The notes: a model not told the origin generated them from the letters alone. A stretch of 64,000 bases of DNA from Alphaproteobacteria bacterium (GCA_024743215.1 JANSWZ010000009.1:1-64000); one strand, 5' to 3'. Positions 44,162 to 53,276 are shown, numbered from the stretch's first letter. A program made the numbers and translations.

Positions 44162-44248
44162 CCAGTTTGGACGATTGCAGCAACGTTCCCCTCTAACGCC
44201 GACTGTGCACCCCAAGGTCGGCAACGTTTTGCAGTCGTCCAATTCACC
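44162..44248. repeat. inverted repeat and left copy of a diverged direct repeat
   Basis: TTGGACGATTGCAGCAACGTT (44167-44187 region) forms an imperfect inverted repeat with AACGTTTTGCAGTCGTCCAA (44223-44242), which may serve as the ppk2 terminator. The block also shares CCAGTTTGG exactly and a 22-nt segment (44227-44248) at 18 of 22 positions with 46647-46683 on the other side of the OLD gene. All four differences are transitions. Confidence 0.5.
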
Positions 44249-44312
44249 TTGGGTGGGGTTGAATGTTAATGCATTGCCGCTGCTTGACTGTTCCCAATGA
44301 TACCTGGGTTAT

Positions 44313-46166
44313 TTACGAAGTTGAAATGCCGAGTCTAGCTAGAGCTTGATCGAGTACCGTGAGGTGGTCCGCAGAAATTGGCTGTAATTGCATCTTTGGT
44401 AGCGAAGTGATGTAGGCTGCCCAGTCCATCTTCGCGCCGGTGGCTGGATCGTCATTGACGCGCTTTTCAAAATACAGTTTCCAGGCGTCGTCTATTAGGT
44501 CACTCAAACGCTCGTTCGTTTCTGCAAGACGTTGCAGGAAACACTCGCTCATGAGCCCCTGCTTCGAGCGCGGCGCTAGCCAGCCCTTTTGGTCGGCTTC
44601 GATCCAAATTTCTGGGGGCCAGAGTTCCTCGAGGGCGACCGGAATTGTAATCCCAATCCTAAACGCCTGCGTCAAATGCCTCGGTGCTTTGAGCTTGATC
44701 AGCGAGACGTATTTCCATTGCCCGCGCTCGTTGTCGAAGCGTCGACAAGCGCCATCGCCTTCCGCATCCCAGTCTACTATGCCGACAGCTTTCCTACGCT
44801 TTTCGAGTTGAAGATGCTTTGTTCTAAACTCCCAAGAGCGGAGCATGTTGGCAACATAGTTTGCACCTGCTCGTTGCGGCGGTTCGGCAAGGAAGATCTG
44901 CTGTGCCTGCTCGGGCCTGAATAGTTCAAGCAGCTTCTTGAAAACGGCATAGTCAGTAGTGCCTTCGACGAAAAGTGTAGGAAGGTTTCCTTGGTTGAAC
45001 TGCTCTAACTTCTCCCTCAGATGCGCTGTCTGTGACGAAGCCTCATCCAATGCTAATTGTGCGGCCTTTATGTGTGGAGCGATGATTGCCATTGCACCCA
45101 TCGACTCGTCGAGCGATTCATTCGCCTCGGCTGCGGATCTTGCTTCAGTTCCCGCGCTGGGGCCATCTTTGGTGAGATGGTAGGCACTGCAGAGTCCATT
45201 GTCGCCGTCGTCTTTGTGCATGTTGTAAAAAACTGGAGAATGTGTTGTCAGCAGAACCTGGGAGAGCTCGTCTTCGGCTAATTTATGAAACGCCTCCGCT
45301 AGAGCCTGTGCTCTCCGAAATTCAAGATTGTTTTCAGGCTCCTCGTAGGCCCAGATGAATGTGGGAGCAATGCCCGTCACTTTACGACTTTGCTCGGCAA
45401 TAAACTTCAGTATAAGTGGGATGTAGCGCGCCTTAATCCCATCTCCGCGACTGTCCAGCGAAATCAACTTCTCACCGTCCAGAAAGTCGAGACTTTCAAA
45501 TAAAGGGGTCAGGTCGTTGGGCAGGCTGAGGCGTGACACATCTTCGAGTTCGGCGCCGATATCGTCGATAAGACCAGATACTGCATCCGAAATGGCGTCC
45601 TCTAGCTGGCCGCTGCTCTGCCTGACAGCCCGTTCAGACGTGTTTGCGATGACCTGGAAAATACGGCCGCGAAGCGTTCGGAAAAAATCTGCGCTACGCA
45701 CGGCTGGCACATATTCGAAGTGTATTCGCGACAGTAGTGAAGGCACGCGCGAACGCCCCTCCAATTGCACAATGGTTTCTTTATTGCCTTTGCCACGCTT
45801 ACGTGGTTCGAGCCGGATACCCCAATAGTTGTCATCTTGTTGGAGGCCATCGACGCGCCATCGTTTGCTCCATCTGATGAGGTTCCCATTTTTTTCGTGG
45901 TAGGGTTCGGGAAGCTCGAGATCGACTTGAACCTCAATCTCCGCAGCACGCTTCGCTTTTGACTCGGCAAAGCGGTTGTAGTCGTCAGAGAAGTTGAACT
46001 CTGTGTCTGGGTTCGTTTGGTCGTTGAAGAAAAGATTGAGCGCTCTTAAGACGTTTGACTTGCCACAGTCGTTGTCCCCCACGATCACCGTCAGATCTGT
46101 TGCATCCATCGAAAGCTCAAAAATGGATCGAAAGTTCTTGATCGAAATCCGTCTAATTTTTGGCAT
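44313..46166 (-). CDS. OLD-family ATPase with TOPRIM nuclease domain
   Basis: A 617-residue protein with an N-terminal ABC/SMC-like ATPase: Walker A GDNDCGKSN (30-38), Walker B region FIWAYEEPENNLEF (270-283), switch THS (308-310). A C-terminal TOPRIM domain has Glu401 in LFVEGTTDY and the DxD pair Asp465/Asp467 in IVDWDAEGDG. This is the OLD (overcoming lysogenization defect) arrangement, and such nucleases often act in phage defence. It stands alone; no UvrD-like partner (as in Gabija) is adjacent. Codon choice and lower GC look unlike neighbours. It lies between diverged direct repeats, so recent transfer is likely. Stop-proximal start and ends appear intact. Confidence 0.88.
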   Translation of the reverse strand: MPKIRRISIKNFRSIFELSMDATDLTVIVGDNDCGKSNVLRALNLFFNDQTNPDTEFNFSDDYNRFAESKAKRAAEIEVQVDLELPEPYHEKNGNLIRWSKRWRVDGLQQDDNYWGIRLEPRKRGKGNKETIVQLEGRSRVPSLLSRIHFEYVPAVRSADFFRTLRGRIFQVIANTSERAVRQSSGQLEDAISDAVSGLIDDIGAELEDVSRLSLPNDLTPLFESLDFLDGEKLISLDSRGDGIKARYIPLILKFIAEQSRKVTGIAPTFIWAYEEPENNLEFRRAQALAEAFHKLAEDELSQVLLTTHSPVFYNMHKDDGDNGLCSAYHLTKDGPSAGTEARSAAEANESLDESMGAMAIIAPHIKAAQLALDEASSQTAHLREKLEQFNQGNLPTLFVEGTTDYAVFKKLLELFRPEQAQQIFLAEPPQRAGANYVANMLRSWEFRTKHLQLEKRRKAVGIVDWDAEGDGACRRFDNERGQWKYVSLIKLKAPRHLTQAFRIGITIPVALEELWPPEIWIEADQKGWLAPRSKQGLMSECFLQRLAETNERLSDLIDDAWKLYFEKRVNDDPATGAKMDWAAYITSLPKMQLQPISADHLTVLDQALARLGISTS

Positions 46167-46753
46167 AAATCCCCCAAGCCAATTCGTAAGTATCTAAATT
46201 TTACATCGCCATTTGCACAGTGTCTGCGACTTTGGCTCCGTGAAGTTTTCTCTGCATCGCACAGGTTGTACATCTAAGTGCCTCACAGATCTTTAGTTCA
46301 CCAGATATCCTGGCCTAATACTTCGCATCCATAGAAAAGATCTCGACTGTTGGTGTCTACGTGTGAATTCATTCATTTGCAATCTCCAGTGTTCGATTCG
46401 AACTTCCCGATTCAACTGCGTTTTAGTCAACAGCGATTATCATCGTTAGGTATCCACCGTTCTGTTCACATAGTCCCAAGTTTCAGCATCTTGCGGCAAG
46501 TCGAAATCCAAGACCCAGCAAATCCCGAACGAATCCATTCAGAAAATCTCAATTGATCTTAATTCTGAACACCACATACAAATATAATTGATTGGTTTAT
46601 GTACGACAGCTCAACTATTGAATGTGGGCGAAATTGCCGCAGACGTCCAGTTTGGTTTTCTTTTTACAATCGTCTAATTCATCGAGAGGCCTTCGAAAAC
46701 TCTGTGTTTTGGCATGACGTTTGGGCATGGTAAGCTCTGCCCAAATCTTTAGG
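46167..46753. other. AT-rich intergenic region upstream of the OLD gene
   Basis: This 587-nt stretch is visibly more AT-rich than the rest and has no convincing frame (a 68-codon frame at 46350-46556 has no family-like features). It holds the promoter of the OLD gene and, at its right side, the second copy of the repeat (46647-46683). It looks like decayed or foreign DNA. Confidence 0.5.
46647..46683. repeat. right copy of the diverged direct repeat
   Basis: CCAGTTTGG (46647-46655) and TTTTACAATCGTCTAATTCA plus TC (46662-46683) match 44162-44170 and 44227-44248 in the same orientation. This copy lacks the 56-nt inverted-repeat interior of the left copy. The pair brackets the OLD gene and its AT-rich upstream region. 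Confidence 0.45.
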
Positions 46754-48343
46754 TCAGGACACCACGCCCAGCGATAACCGGCGGTCCAGCTTCAACCTGT
46801 CCAGAAACGTCTCATCATGACTGACGACCACAAGCGCGCCATCATAGGCAAGCAGTGCGGCCTCTACGGCCAGTATGGATTCCAGATCAAGATGGTTCGT
46901 TGGCTCGTCGAGAAGGAGCAGCGCAGGCGGGTCGGTGCGGCCAACAGTACAGGCCAACCCGGCGCGCAGTTTCTGGCCGCCGCTGAGCTGACCGGCCTTT
47001 TGAAGCGCGTCATCCGCCCGAAACTTGAAGCGCGCCAACGCGGCTCGACATTGATTTTCGCTTGCCCCCGGATTCAACTGCAGAAAATTGTCCCGCAGCG
47101 AGAGTTCACAATTGAGCAATGTCACATGCTGATCCAGCAGCGCAAAGGGCACATGTATGTGGACCGATCCGGCTTGCGGCTCAATCTGACCGGAGATCAG
47201 GGACAGGAGTGTGGTTTTTCCGCTGCCATTGGGGCCGGTAATGGCCATGCGCTCTGGCCCTGTAATCGAAAAGGACAGGTCTGTAATCACCTTGTGTGCA
47301 GCATCCCAGCCACCCGTCACGGCATCAAACTGCAAAACGAGTTTGCCGGACGCCAGATGGCTTGAAGGAATGTCCATGCACAAGGGCTGCAACACCTTAA
47401 CTTTGGCCCGCGCCTCTGAGACCGCGAGTGCCGCCTCTTCGGATCGGGCTTCGCGCAGCCGGGCATTTGCGCCGCCCGAAGTTTCCGACCGCTCTTTGGC
47501 GGCGTCCAGAATGATTTTTGGCTGATCCCTTCGCGCACGTGATTTATGGCCTGCACTGTCTTTGCGTGCCTTCCGTTCGGTGGCTTTACGCGCACGGCGC
47601 AGCGTCTCGTCCCGCTGCCTTTCCGCAACCTCAACCGCATGAGACAAAGCCTCAATCTCCACATCCTTTTGCACACGATAGGCACTGTAATTGCCGCCAT
47701 ATCGTGTGGCGCCCAAGGGCGTGAGGTCCACTATGGCATCCATCTCCGCTAGCAGTTCGCGATCATGGCTGACGACGATGGCGCAGCCGCGCCAGTGTCT
47801 CAAAAGCTCGATCACTGAAAGCCGCCCGGAGCGATCCAGATTATTGGTGGGTTCGTCCAGCAGCAGGATGTCAGGTTCGGCAAACATCAGTGCCGCCAGC
47901 CGTGCGCGCGTTCTTTGGCCGCCTGAAAGGGAAGCAAGCGGTCTTTGCACGCTCACATCAAGCCCATGGCGTTGCAGCGCCGCATCAATGCGGGCAGGCA
48001 ATCCCCAATCGGCAGTGATGAGATCCTCTGCGCTCGCCAACCCGGCTTCAGCCTTATCAAGCAGGCTTAAAGCCTGCGACGCACCAAAAAGATCGGATAT
48101 TGTTGCAGTGGAGCGCACATCTGTATCGGGATTGAACCAGCCCGGCTTTCCATCAACTTGAACCAGGCCGTCATGTGGCGGAAGCTGACCTGCGATCAGT
48201 CGCAATAATGTGGTCTTGCCCACGCCATTGCGCCCGACAAGACCGGTGCGTTCCGCAACAAAATTTTGATTAAGACCGGCAAAAAGCGGGCTGCCGTCAG
48301 AGGTGGAAAAACACAGATTTGAAAGGATGACAGATGCAGACAT
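46754..48343 (-). CDS. ABC-F family ATPase
   Basis: A 529-residue soluble protein with two ABC domains and no membrane segment. Domain 1 has GRNGVGKTT, LSGGQRTRARLAAL and LLLDEPTNNLD; domain 2 has GPNGSGKTT, LSGGQKLRAGLAC and LLLLDEPTNHLD. The linker between them is charged and helical (RRARKATERKARKDSAGHKS), as in ABC-F proteins that act on the ribosome. The ATG at 48343 (MSASVILSNL) is the family-like start; the frame extends 15 codons upstream. Ribosome protection or translation-factor roles are known for the family; which applies here is open. Confidence 0.92.
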   Translation of the reverse strand: MSASVILSNLCFSTSDGSPLFAGLNQNFVAERTGLVGRNGVGKTTLLRLIAGQLPPHDGLVQVDGKPGWFNPDTDVRSTATISDLFGASQALSLLDKAEAGLASAEDLITADWGLPARIDAALQRHGLDVSVQRPLASLSGGQRTRARLAALMFAEPDILLLDEPTNNLDRSGRLSVIELLRHWRGCAIVVSHDRELLAEMDAIVDLTPLGATRYGGNYSAYRVQKDVEIEALSHAVEVAERQRDETLRRARKATERKARKDSAGHKSRARRDQPKIILDAAKERSETSGGANARLREARSEEAALAVSEARAKVKVLQPLCMDIPSSHLASGKLVLQFDAVTGGWDAAHKVITDLSFSITGPERMAITGPNGSGKTTLLSLISGQIEPQAGSVHIHVPFALLDQHVTLLNCELSLRDNFLQLNPGASENQCRAALARFKFRADDALQKAGQLSGGQKLRAGLACTVGRTDPPALLLLDEPTNHLDLESILAVEAALLAYDGALVVVSHDETFLDRLKLDRRLSLGVVS

Positions 48344-48706
48344 GACACAGGATATCTCGTTGCTTGATCGGAACGGCGAAAGCAGCAAGGTATGTGTTCA
48401 TGTCAAAAATTCCTTCAGGTTGCGGTCCCAATATAATGCAACTATCTACGGGTGCAACCAATTCCCACAAGAGCGCCTGTGGATGCCCTAAGACCTTGTA
48501 TTGCAGGCTGGTGCAGAAATGCACGGGAAGGGCGTGAGCGGCGTGATGTTTCACTTGATCACCTGGCTGACTTCCCTCACTTATTCCAGAACAGGTTTGC
48601 TAAGCGAGGCTGGCAGTCTTAGGCGCAATCCATATTACTGATTGCGCCCAAGGAGGTTGGTGGAAACTAGTGGTGTTATGAGGGCCGAGCCGAAATCTTT
48701 GCTCGC
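48344..48706. other. intergenic region between secreted protein and ABC-F genes
   Basis: No supported gene in these 363 nt. The right part carries the hairpin at 48618-48652; the left part should hold the ABC-F promoter, though I could not pick one. Confidence 0.4.
48618..48652 (-). terminator. strong hairpin downstream of the small secreted protein gene
   Basis: GGCGCAATC (48622-48630) pairs perfectly with GATTGCGCC (48640-48648). After one mismatch, CTT/AAG extends the stem, giving 12 of 13 pairs. It lies about 55 nt after the stop of the secreted-protein gene. There is no T-tract. Confidence 0.5.
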
Positions 48707-49156
48707 TTATTGAGGCTTTGGGACAAAGGGTGGAAGCCGTCCGCAGGTGCTGTGTCCGCTTCCATTGGTCCAAACCGTACAATACCAGCCAAAGCCAGAG
48801 CAGTGGATGTAGCCAGGGTTGAGCGAGCAGGATAACGGCACAGCACCGCCACCTCCGGCATGATAGTCCATCGCCGCTTTTTCTGTTTTCTGGTACAATC
48901 TATAGACATCAGGATTTTGTTTGCGCAGCTGTGACTTTGTCATGTTTTTTTGGTTGCCTTTTGGCCCGACTCGGATTGTTTTCGAAACCGAGAGCTTTTT
49001 GGCAACTAGAATAAGTGATGTGTCGCACTGGTCTCCGCATACAGCCTGTGTCTGCTTAACCGGATTGCCTGGAGCTGTCATGCCAGACGCATGGGCTATG
49101 GAAGAAGTCATCATGATGAAGCCAAATACCATGAGGATTTTAGATGGAATACGCAT
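48707..49156 (-). CDS. small secreted cysteine-containing protein, unknown function
   Basis: A 149-residue product. A clear signal peptide (MRIPSKILMVFGFIMMTSSI) ends at about AHA-SG. The mature part has a cysteine pair (VCGDQCDTSL), a basic middle (VGPKGNQKNMTKSQLRKQNP), a YHAGGGGAVP turn and a cysteine-rich end with CSLNPGYIHCSGFGWYC followed by a last cysteine in STCGRLPP. Six cysteines suggest disulfides in the periplasm or outside. A perfect 14-bp palindrome lies 11 nt upstream. I know no family for it. Confidence 0.75.
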   Translation of the reverse strand: MRIPSKILMVFGFIMMTSSIAHASGMTAPGNPVKQTQAVCGDQCDTSLILVAKKLSVSKTIRVGPKGNQKNMTKSQLRKQNPDVYRLYQKTEKAAMDYHAGGGGAVPLSCSLNPGYIHCSGFGWYCTVWTNGSGHSTCGRLPPFVPKPQ

Positions 49157-49480
49157 TCTCGTTTACCTTTCATATGAAAGTTGGATGTGAAGCTTTATGA
49201 GCTCGATCCGACTTTTTGACTGGCAAACCCCCGTTCAGACAATCTGTCACTTTCTTCAACTTTAGATATCCCCCAGATGGGGTAATTGCGCAGGGCGGAT
49301 GCGGTTCTGTCCGCCGAATTGGTCATCAACCAGGCTCAAGACTCGCTTTGCAGGTCTGTCATGTGCCTCATGATGAGGCGCATAGAACCAAACCACATCT
49401 CATCTCCCAACAAACGCACTTCGCAAACCCTCATTTGATTTCTATGCTGCACACCTTGCACAAATGGAATCGGATGGTCT
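49157..49480. promoter_or_regulatory. divergent promoter region with two palindromes
   Basis: No gene in these 324 nt. It separates the secreted-protein gene from the helicase gene. CTTTCATATGAAAG (49167-49180) is a perfect 14-bp palindrome close to the secreted-protein start. ATGTGCCTCAT-G-ATGAGGCGCAT (49361-49383) is an 11-bp inverted repeat with one mismatch, about 100 nt before the helicase start. Both could be operators. Confidence 0.45.
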
Positions 49481-52024
49481 GTGGACGAAAGCCAAACTAC
49501 CGGACAGGGGACCGACCTCCCGCAGATTTTCCAGGACTGGTTTGCCGAACGCGGCTGGCAGCCTCGGGCGCATCAGCTTGATCTCTTGGCGCGGGCGCAT
49601 AGTGGGCAGTCGACCCTGCTGATTGCACCGACCGGTGCCGGTAAGACGCTGGCGGGCTTTCTGCCAAGCCTGATTGATTTGTACCGGGAAGATGGTTTAC
49701 GCCGAAAGCCGGGCATGGCGTTTTTCGGACCGCACACGCTTTACATCTCGCCATTGAAAGCGCTGGCGGTGGATATTGCCCGCAATCTGGAAGCGCCTAT
49801 CCGGGAGATGGATTTGCCCGTCACGGTGGAAACCCGCACCGGGGATACGCCAGCTCATAAGCGGCAACGGCAAAAGGAGCGGCCGCCGGACATTTTACTG
49901 ACCACGCCGGAGCAGATTGCATTGTTGCTGGCTGATAAAAACGCAGAACGGTTTTTCAATCAGGTCAAGACCATCATCTTCGATGAGTTGCATTCGCTGG
50001 TAGTATCCAAGCGCGGTGATCTGTTGTCGCTGGGGCTGGCGCGGCTGTTTCGTCACGCGCCAGAAATTACGACCATCGGCCTGTCTGCGACCGTCGCCAA
50101 TCCACAGGATTTGCAGGCCTGGCTGGTGCCGCAGAACCGTGAGCATGGCGAGGTTAGCGAAGCCGGTTTGATTGAAATCACCGGCGGTGCAAAGCCGGAT
50201 ATCAGCATTCTTGAGACCGAAGAGCGTCTGCCATGGGCCGGGCATACAGCGCTCTATGCGATTGATAATATCTACCGGCAGATCAAGGAGCACAAGACAA
50301 CGCTGCTCTTCGTCAACACCCGCTTTCAGGCCGAATTGCTGTTTCAGGAATTATGGCGCGTCAATGAGGATGGGCTGCCCATTGCCATGCATCACGGCTC
50401 ACTGGATGTGGGGCAGCGCCGCAAGGTGGAAGCCGCCATGGGTACGGGCAGTTTGCGTGCCATTGTTGCGACCTCCACTCTGGATCTGGGCATTGACTGG
50501 GGTGATGTGGAATTGGTCATCCATGTCGGCGCGCCCAAGGGAGCCAGCCGACTGGCGCAGCGCATTGGTCGCTCCAACCACCGCATGGATGTGCCGTCCA
50601 AGGGCATTCTGGTACCCGCCAACCGCTTTGAAGTGCTGGAATGCAAAGCGGCGCTGGACGCCAATTACATCGGCGCGCAGGATACGCCGCGCTTGCATGA
50701 TGGCGCGCTGGATGTGCTGTGCCAGCATGTGTTGGGTATGGCCTGCGCAGCACCGTTCCAGGCCGACGATTTGTTTGCCGAGATAAAGACAGCCGCACCC
50801 TATGCAGATCTGCCGCGCGCCACATTTGACAAAGTCATGGAATTTGTCGCCACCGGCGGCTATGCGCTGAAAAGCTATGAACGATACGCCAAAATCCGCA
50901 AGACGGAGGATGGCACATGGCGGCTCACCCATCCGCGTCTGGCGCAGCAATATCGCATCAATGTCGGTACCATCATTGAAAACCCCACTTTGCTGGTCCG
51001 CATGACCAGTCGCAAGAATGGCCGGGTTGGGCGCGGTGGCCGTGTGCTTGGCAAGGTGGAAGAGTATTTTCTGGAAACGCTGGAGCCCGGCGATACATTC
51101 TTGTTCGCAGGTCAGATTGTGCGTTTTGAGGGCATTCGCGAGACCGAAGCGCTGGTCACCAAAAGTGCGGCAGACACGCCCAAAATTCCAAGCTTTGCCG
51201 GGGGTAAATTTCCTCTGTCGACTTATCTGGCACAAGGCGTGCGGAACATCTTGTCTGACCCAAAGACATGGAATTCTTTGCCCGATCAGGTGGCCGAGTG
51301 GCTGGAAATCCAGAAGGCCCGATCCGTTCTGCCCGGCAAGCGCGAATTGCTGCTGGAAACCTTTCCGCGCGCCGACAAGCATTATCTCATTGCCTATCCG
51401 TTTGAAGGACGTCTGGCACACCAGACCCTTGGCATGTTGCTGACGCGGCGGCTGGAGCGCATGAAAGCGCGGCCGTTGGGCTTTGTCGCAACGGATTATG
51501 CGCTGGGTGTGTGGTGCCTGCGTGATCTGTCCTCCATGATCCGCCGTGGTGAGTTGAGCCTTGATGCCCTGTTTGATGAAGACATGCTGGGCGATGATCT
51601 GGAAGCCTGGCTGCGTGAAAGCTTCATGATGAAGCGCACCTTTCGCAATGCGGCTCTGATTTCCGGCCTGATTGAAAAACGCCATCCGGGCAAGGAGAAG
51701 TCCGGACGGCAGGTCACCGTGTCATCGGACCTGATCTATGATGTGCTGAACGAACACGAGCCTGATCACATTTTGCTGCAAGCCGCCTGGGTTGATGCGT
51801 CAACTGGTCTTTTGGACATTGAGCGCCTGGGCGCTATGTTGAAACGCGTCAAGAATCATCTGCGTCACATGTCGTTGGATCGGATTTCGCCATTGGCGGT
51901 TCCGGTGATGCTGCAAATCGGCAAAGAGCCTGTGTTTGGCAGTGCAGATGAAATGATACTGGCGGAGGTGGCAGGCAATGTCAGCCCCTTGGATGATCTG
52001 ATCGAAGAAGCAATGCGATTATAA
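49481..52024 (+). CDS. ligase-associated DEXH-box helicase (Lhr-type)
   Basis: An 847-residue superfamily 2 helicase of the Lhr core type. Walker A APTGAGKTLAGF (49-60), motif II FDELHSLVVS, LSATVANP (motif III) and the second RecA domain with ATSTLDLGIDW and QRIGRSNHR (motifs V-VI) are followed by the winged-helix and Lhr-specific domains. It starts with GTG at 49481. It is the helicase of the ligase/exonuclease/PdeM repair set; PdeM follows 14 nt later, but the exonuclease-ligase pair is 6.6 kb away on the other strand. Confidence 0.95.
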   Translation: MDESQTTGQGTDLPQIFQDWFAERGWQPRAHQLDLLARAHSGQSTLLIAPTGAGKTLAGFLPSLIDLYREDGLRRKPGMAFFGPHTLYISPLKALAVDIARNLEAPIREMDLPVTVETRTGDTPAHKRQRQKERPPDILLTTPEQIALLLADKNAERFFNQVKTIIFDELHSLVVSKRGDLLSLGLARLFRHAPEITTIGLSATVANPQDLQAWLVPQNREHGEVSEAGLIEITGGAKPDISILETEERLPWAGHTALYAIDNIYRQIKEHKTTLLFVNTRFQAELLFQELWRVNEDGLPIAMHHGSLDVGQRRKVEAAMGTGSLRAIVATSTLDLGIDWGDVELVIHVGAPKGASRLAQRIGRSNHRMDVPSKGILVPANRFEVLECKAALDANYIGAQDTPRLHDGALDVLCQHVLGMACAAPFQADDLFAEIKTAAPYADLPRATFDKVMEFVATGGYALKSYERYAKIRKTEDGTWRLTHPRLAQQYRINVGTIIENPTLLVRMTSRKNGRVGRGGRVLGKVEEYFLETLEPGDTFLFAGQIVRFEGIRETEALVTKSAADTPKIPSFAGGKFPLSTYLAQGVRNILSDPKTWNSLPDQVAEWLEIQKARSVLPGKRELLLETFPRADKHYLIAYPFEGRLAHQTLGMLLTRRLERMKARPLGFVATDYALGVWCLRDLSSMIRRGELSLDALFDEDMLGDDLEAWLRESFMMKRTFRNAALISGLIEKRHPGKEKSGRQVTVSSDLIYDVLNEHEPDHILLQAAWVDASTGLLDIERLGAMLKRVKNHLRHMSLDRISPLAVPVMLQIGKEPVFGSADEMILAEVAGNVSPLDDLIEEAMRL

Positions 52025-52038
52025 GTTGGTCAACTAAT

Positions 52039-52767
52039 ATGGCTCTGGCAGAGATAATTCAGGATGAGGTGCCGCTCGGCTCAGTGCGTCTCACACTCAT
52101 GGGCCAGAGCTTTGTGGCGCTTCCTGAGGGCGTTCTTTACTGGCCGGATGAGGCGACACTGATCGTCGCCGATCTGCATTTGGAAAAAGGTTCCAGCTTT
52201 GCCCGCAAAGGTACATTTCTGCCGCCCTATGACAGCCGGGCAACGCTGGGACGTCTTGAGCGGCTGATCAAATCATTGCAGCCTGCCCGCATCATTGCGC
52301 TGGGAGACAGTTTCCATGATGTGGCTGCCGCAAACCGTCTGGGCACTGATGAATGTGCCGTGATCAACCTTATGCAGCAGGGCCGTGACTGGGTCTGGGT
52401 CTCTGGAAATCACGATCCCTATCCGCCGGAAGCTCTGGGTGGCCGCGCATGTGATGAGCTGTCCATTGGCCCGATCATTTTTCGGCATGAGCCAATGGCA
52501 GGCGCAAAGGGAGAGATTGCCGGACATCTGCATCCCTGCAGCAAAGTCAGGGGACGTGCCCGATCCGTCCGGCGGCCATGCTTCATTGAAGACGGAACAC
52601 GCGCCATCTTGCCAGCCTTTGGGGAACTGACAGGCGGGCTGAATATCTGCAATGATGCCTTTTCCAGCTTGTTCGAACAGCCTGATGCGATTTGTATTCA
52701 CATGCTGGGGGATCGTCAGATTTACTCCGTCAGCCCATCGCATTGCAGACCTGACAGACGCGGCTGA
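52039..52767 (+). CDS. pdeM: ligase-associated endonuclease/phosphoesterase PdeM
   Basis: A 242-residue calcineurin-type metallophosphoesterase. The metal motifs are in order: DLHLEKG (near residue 45), GDSFHD, GNHDPYPP, a histidine in FRHEP and GHLHP. PdeM proteins are encoded beside the Lhr-type helicase of the ligase-associated DNA damage response set. Here the gene starts 14 nt after the helicase stop, so the two form an operon. Confidence 0.92.
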   Translation: MALAEIIQDEVPLGSVRLTLMGQSFVALPEGVLYWPDEATLIVADLHLEKGSSFARKGTFLPPYDSRATLGRLERLIKSLQPARIIALGDSFHDVAAANRLGTDECAVINLMQQGRDWVWVSGNHDPYPPEALGGRACDELSIGPIIFRHEPMAGAKGEIAGHLHPCSKVRGRARSVRRPCFIEDGTRAILPAFGELTGGLNICNDAFSSLFEQPDAICIHMLGDRQIYSVSPSHCRPDRRG

Positions 52768-52770
52768 ACG

Positions 52771-53259
52771 CTAGAGAAGTGCCGCGCCACCGATCAGAAG
52801 AAACAGCGTCGCACCGGCTGTCAATTGTACCCGGAGCCGACCAAACCAGTTGGGCAGAATATTCTGCCGCATGGCATTCAGATCCACATAAACCTGCCAG
52901 ATATAGCCCAGTATGAGCAGCAGCACGGCTGCAGAAATAATGGGCAAGAGCAGGCAACTCCATCCGAAGATGGAAGGAAGCACGCTGAGCACAAAGTCTC
53001 GAGTTTGCAGACGGGTGTTGGGCGCATAAAGGGCGCGCCCCCAATGGGCTCCACCCAGAAAGGACAGGATGACCGCGCCATAGGCCAACAGGGCCTTGCC
53101 TGCTGTTTCCTGCAAAAGCAGGTCTTGCCGAAACACCAAGATTGCCAACGCGCAGGCAGCAAAGGGAATAAGCCCGGCATATCCCAGCCAAAACGCGGCT
53201 TTTGGTGGCGATTTATCAGATGGGTCAGAGCTGATTGGCTCGTCAGACATGATTGTCAT
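52771..53259 (-). CDS. DUF3429 membrane protein
   Basis: A 162-residue membrane protein with five hydrophobic helices from residue 25 onward. ALLAYGAVILSFLGGAHWG near residue 70 and SVLPSIFGWSCLLLP are typical of DUF3429 (TMEM69-like). The ATG at 53259 is preferred because GGAG lies at a proper distance; an ATG 9 nt later is also possible. It converges on pdeM with 3 nt between stops. Function unknown. Confidence 0.85.
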   Translation of the reverse strand: MTIMSDEPISSDPSDKSPPKAAFWLGYAGLIPFAACALAILVFRQDLLLQETAGKALLAYGAVILSFLGGAHWGRALYAPNTRLQTRDFVLSVLPSIFGWSCLLLPIISAAVLLLILGYIWQVYVDLNAMRQNILPNWFGRLRVQLTAGATLFLLIGGAALL

Positions 53260-53276
53260 GGGATGGGCGCTCCGGT

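Noticed and set aside
44313-46166. Gabija-type two-gene defence system
   Set aside because: The OLD-family protein resembles GajA in layout, but no UvrD-like GajB helicase is adjacent; the neighbours are PPK2 and an ABC-F ATPase.
50399-51685. 428-codon minus-strand open frame
   Set aside because: It is antisense to the Lhr-type helicase, whose motifs are unmistakable.
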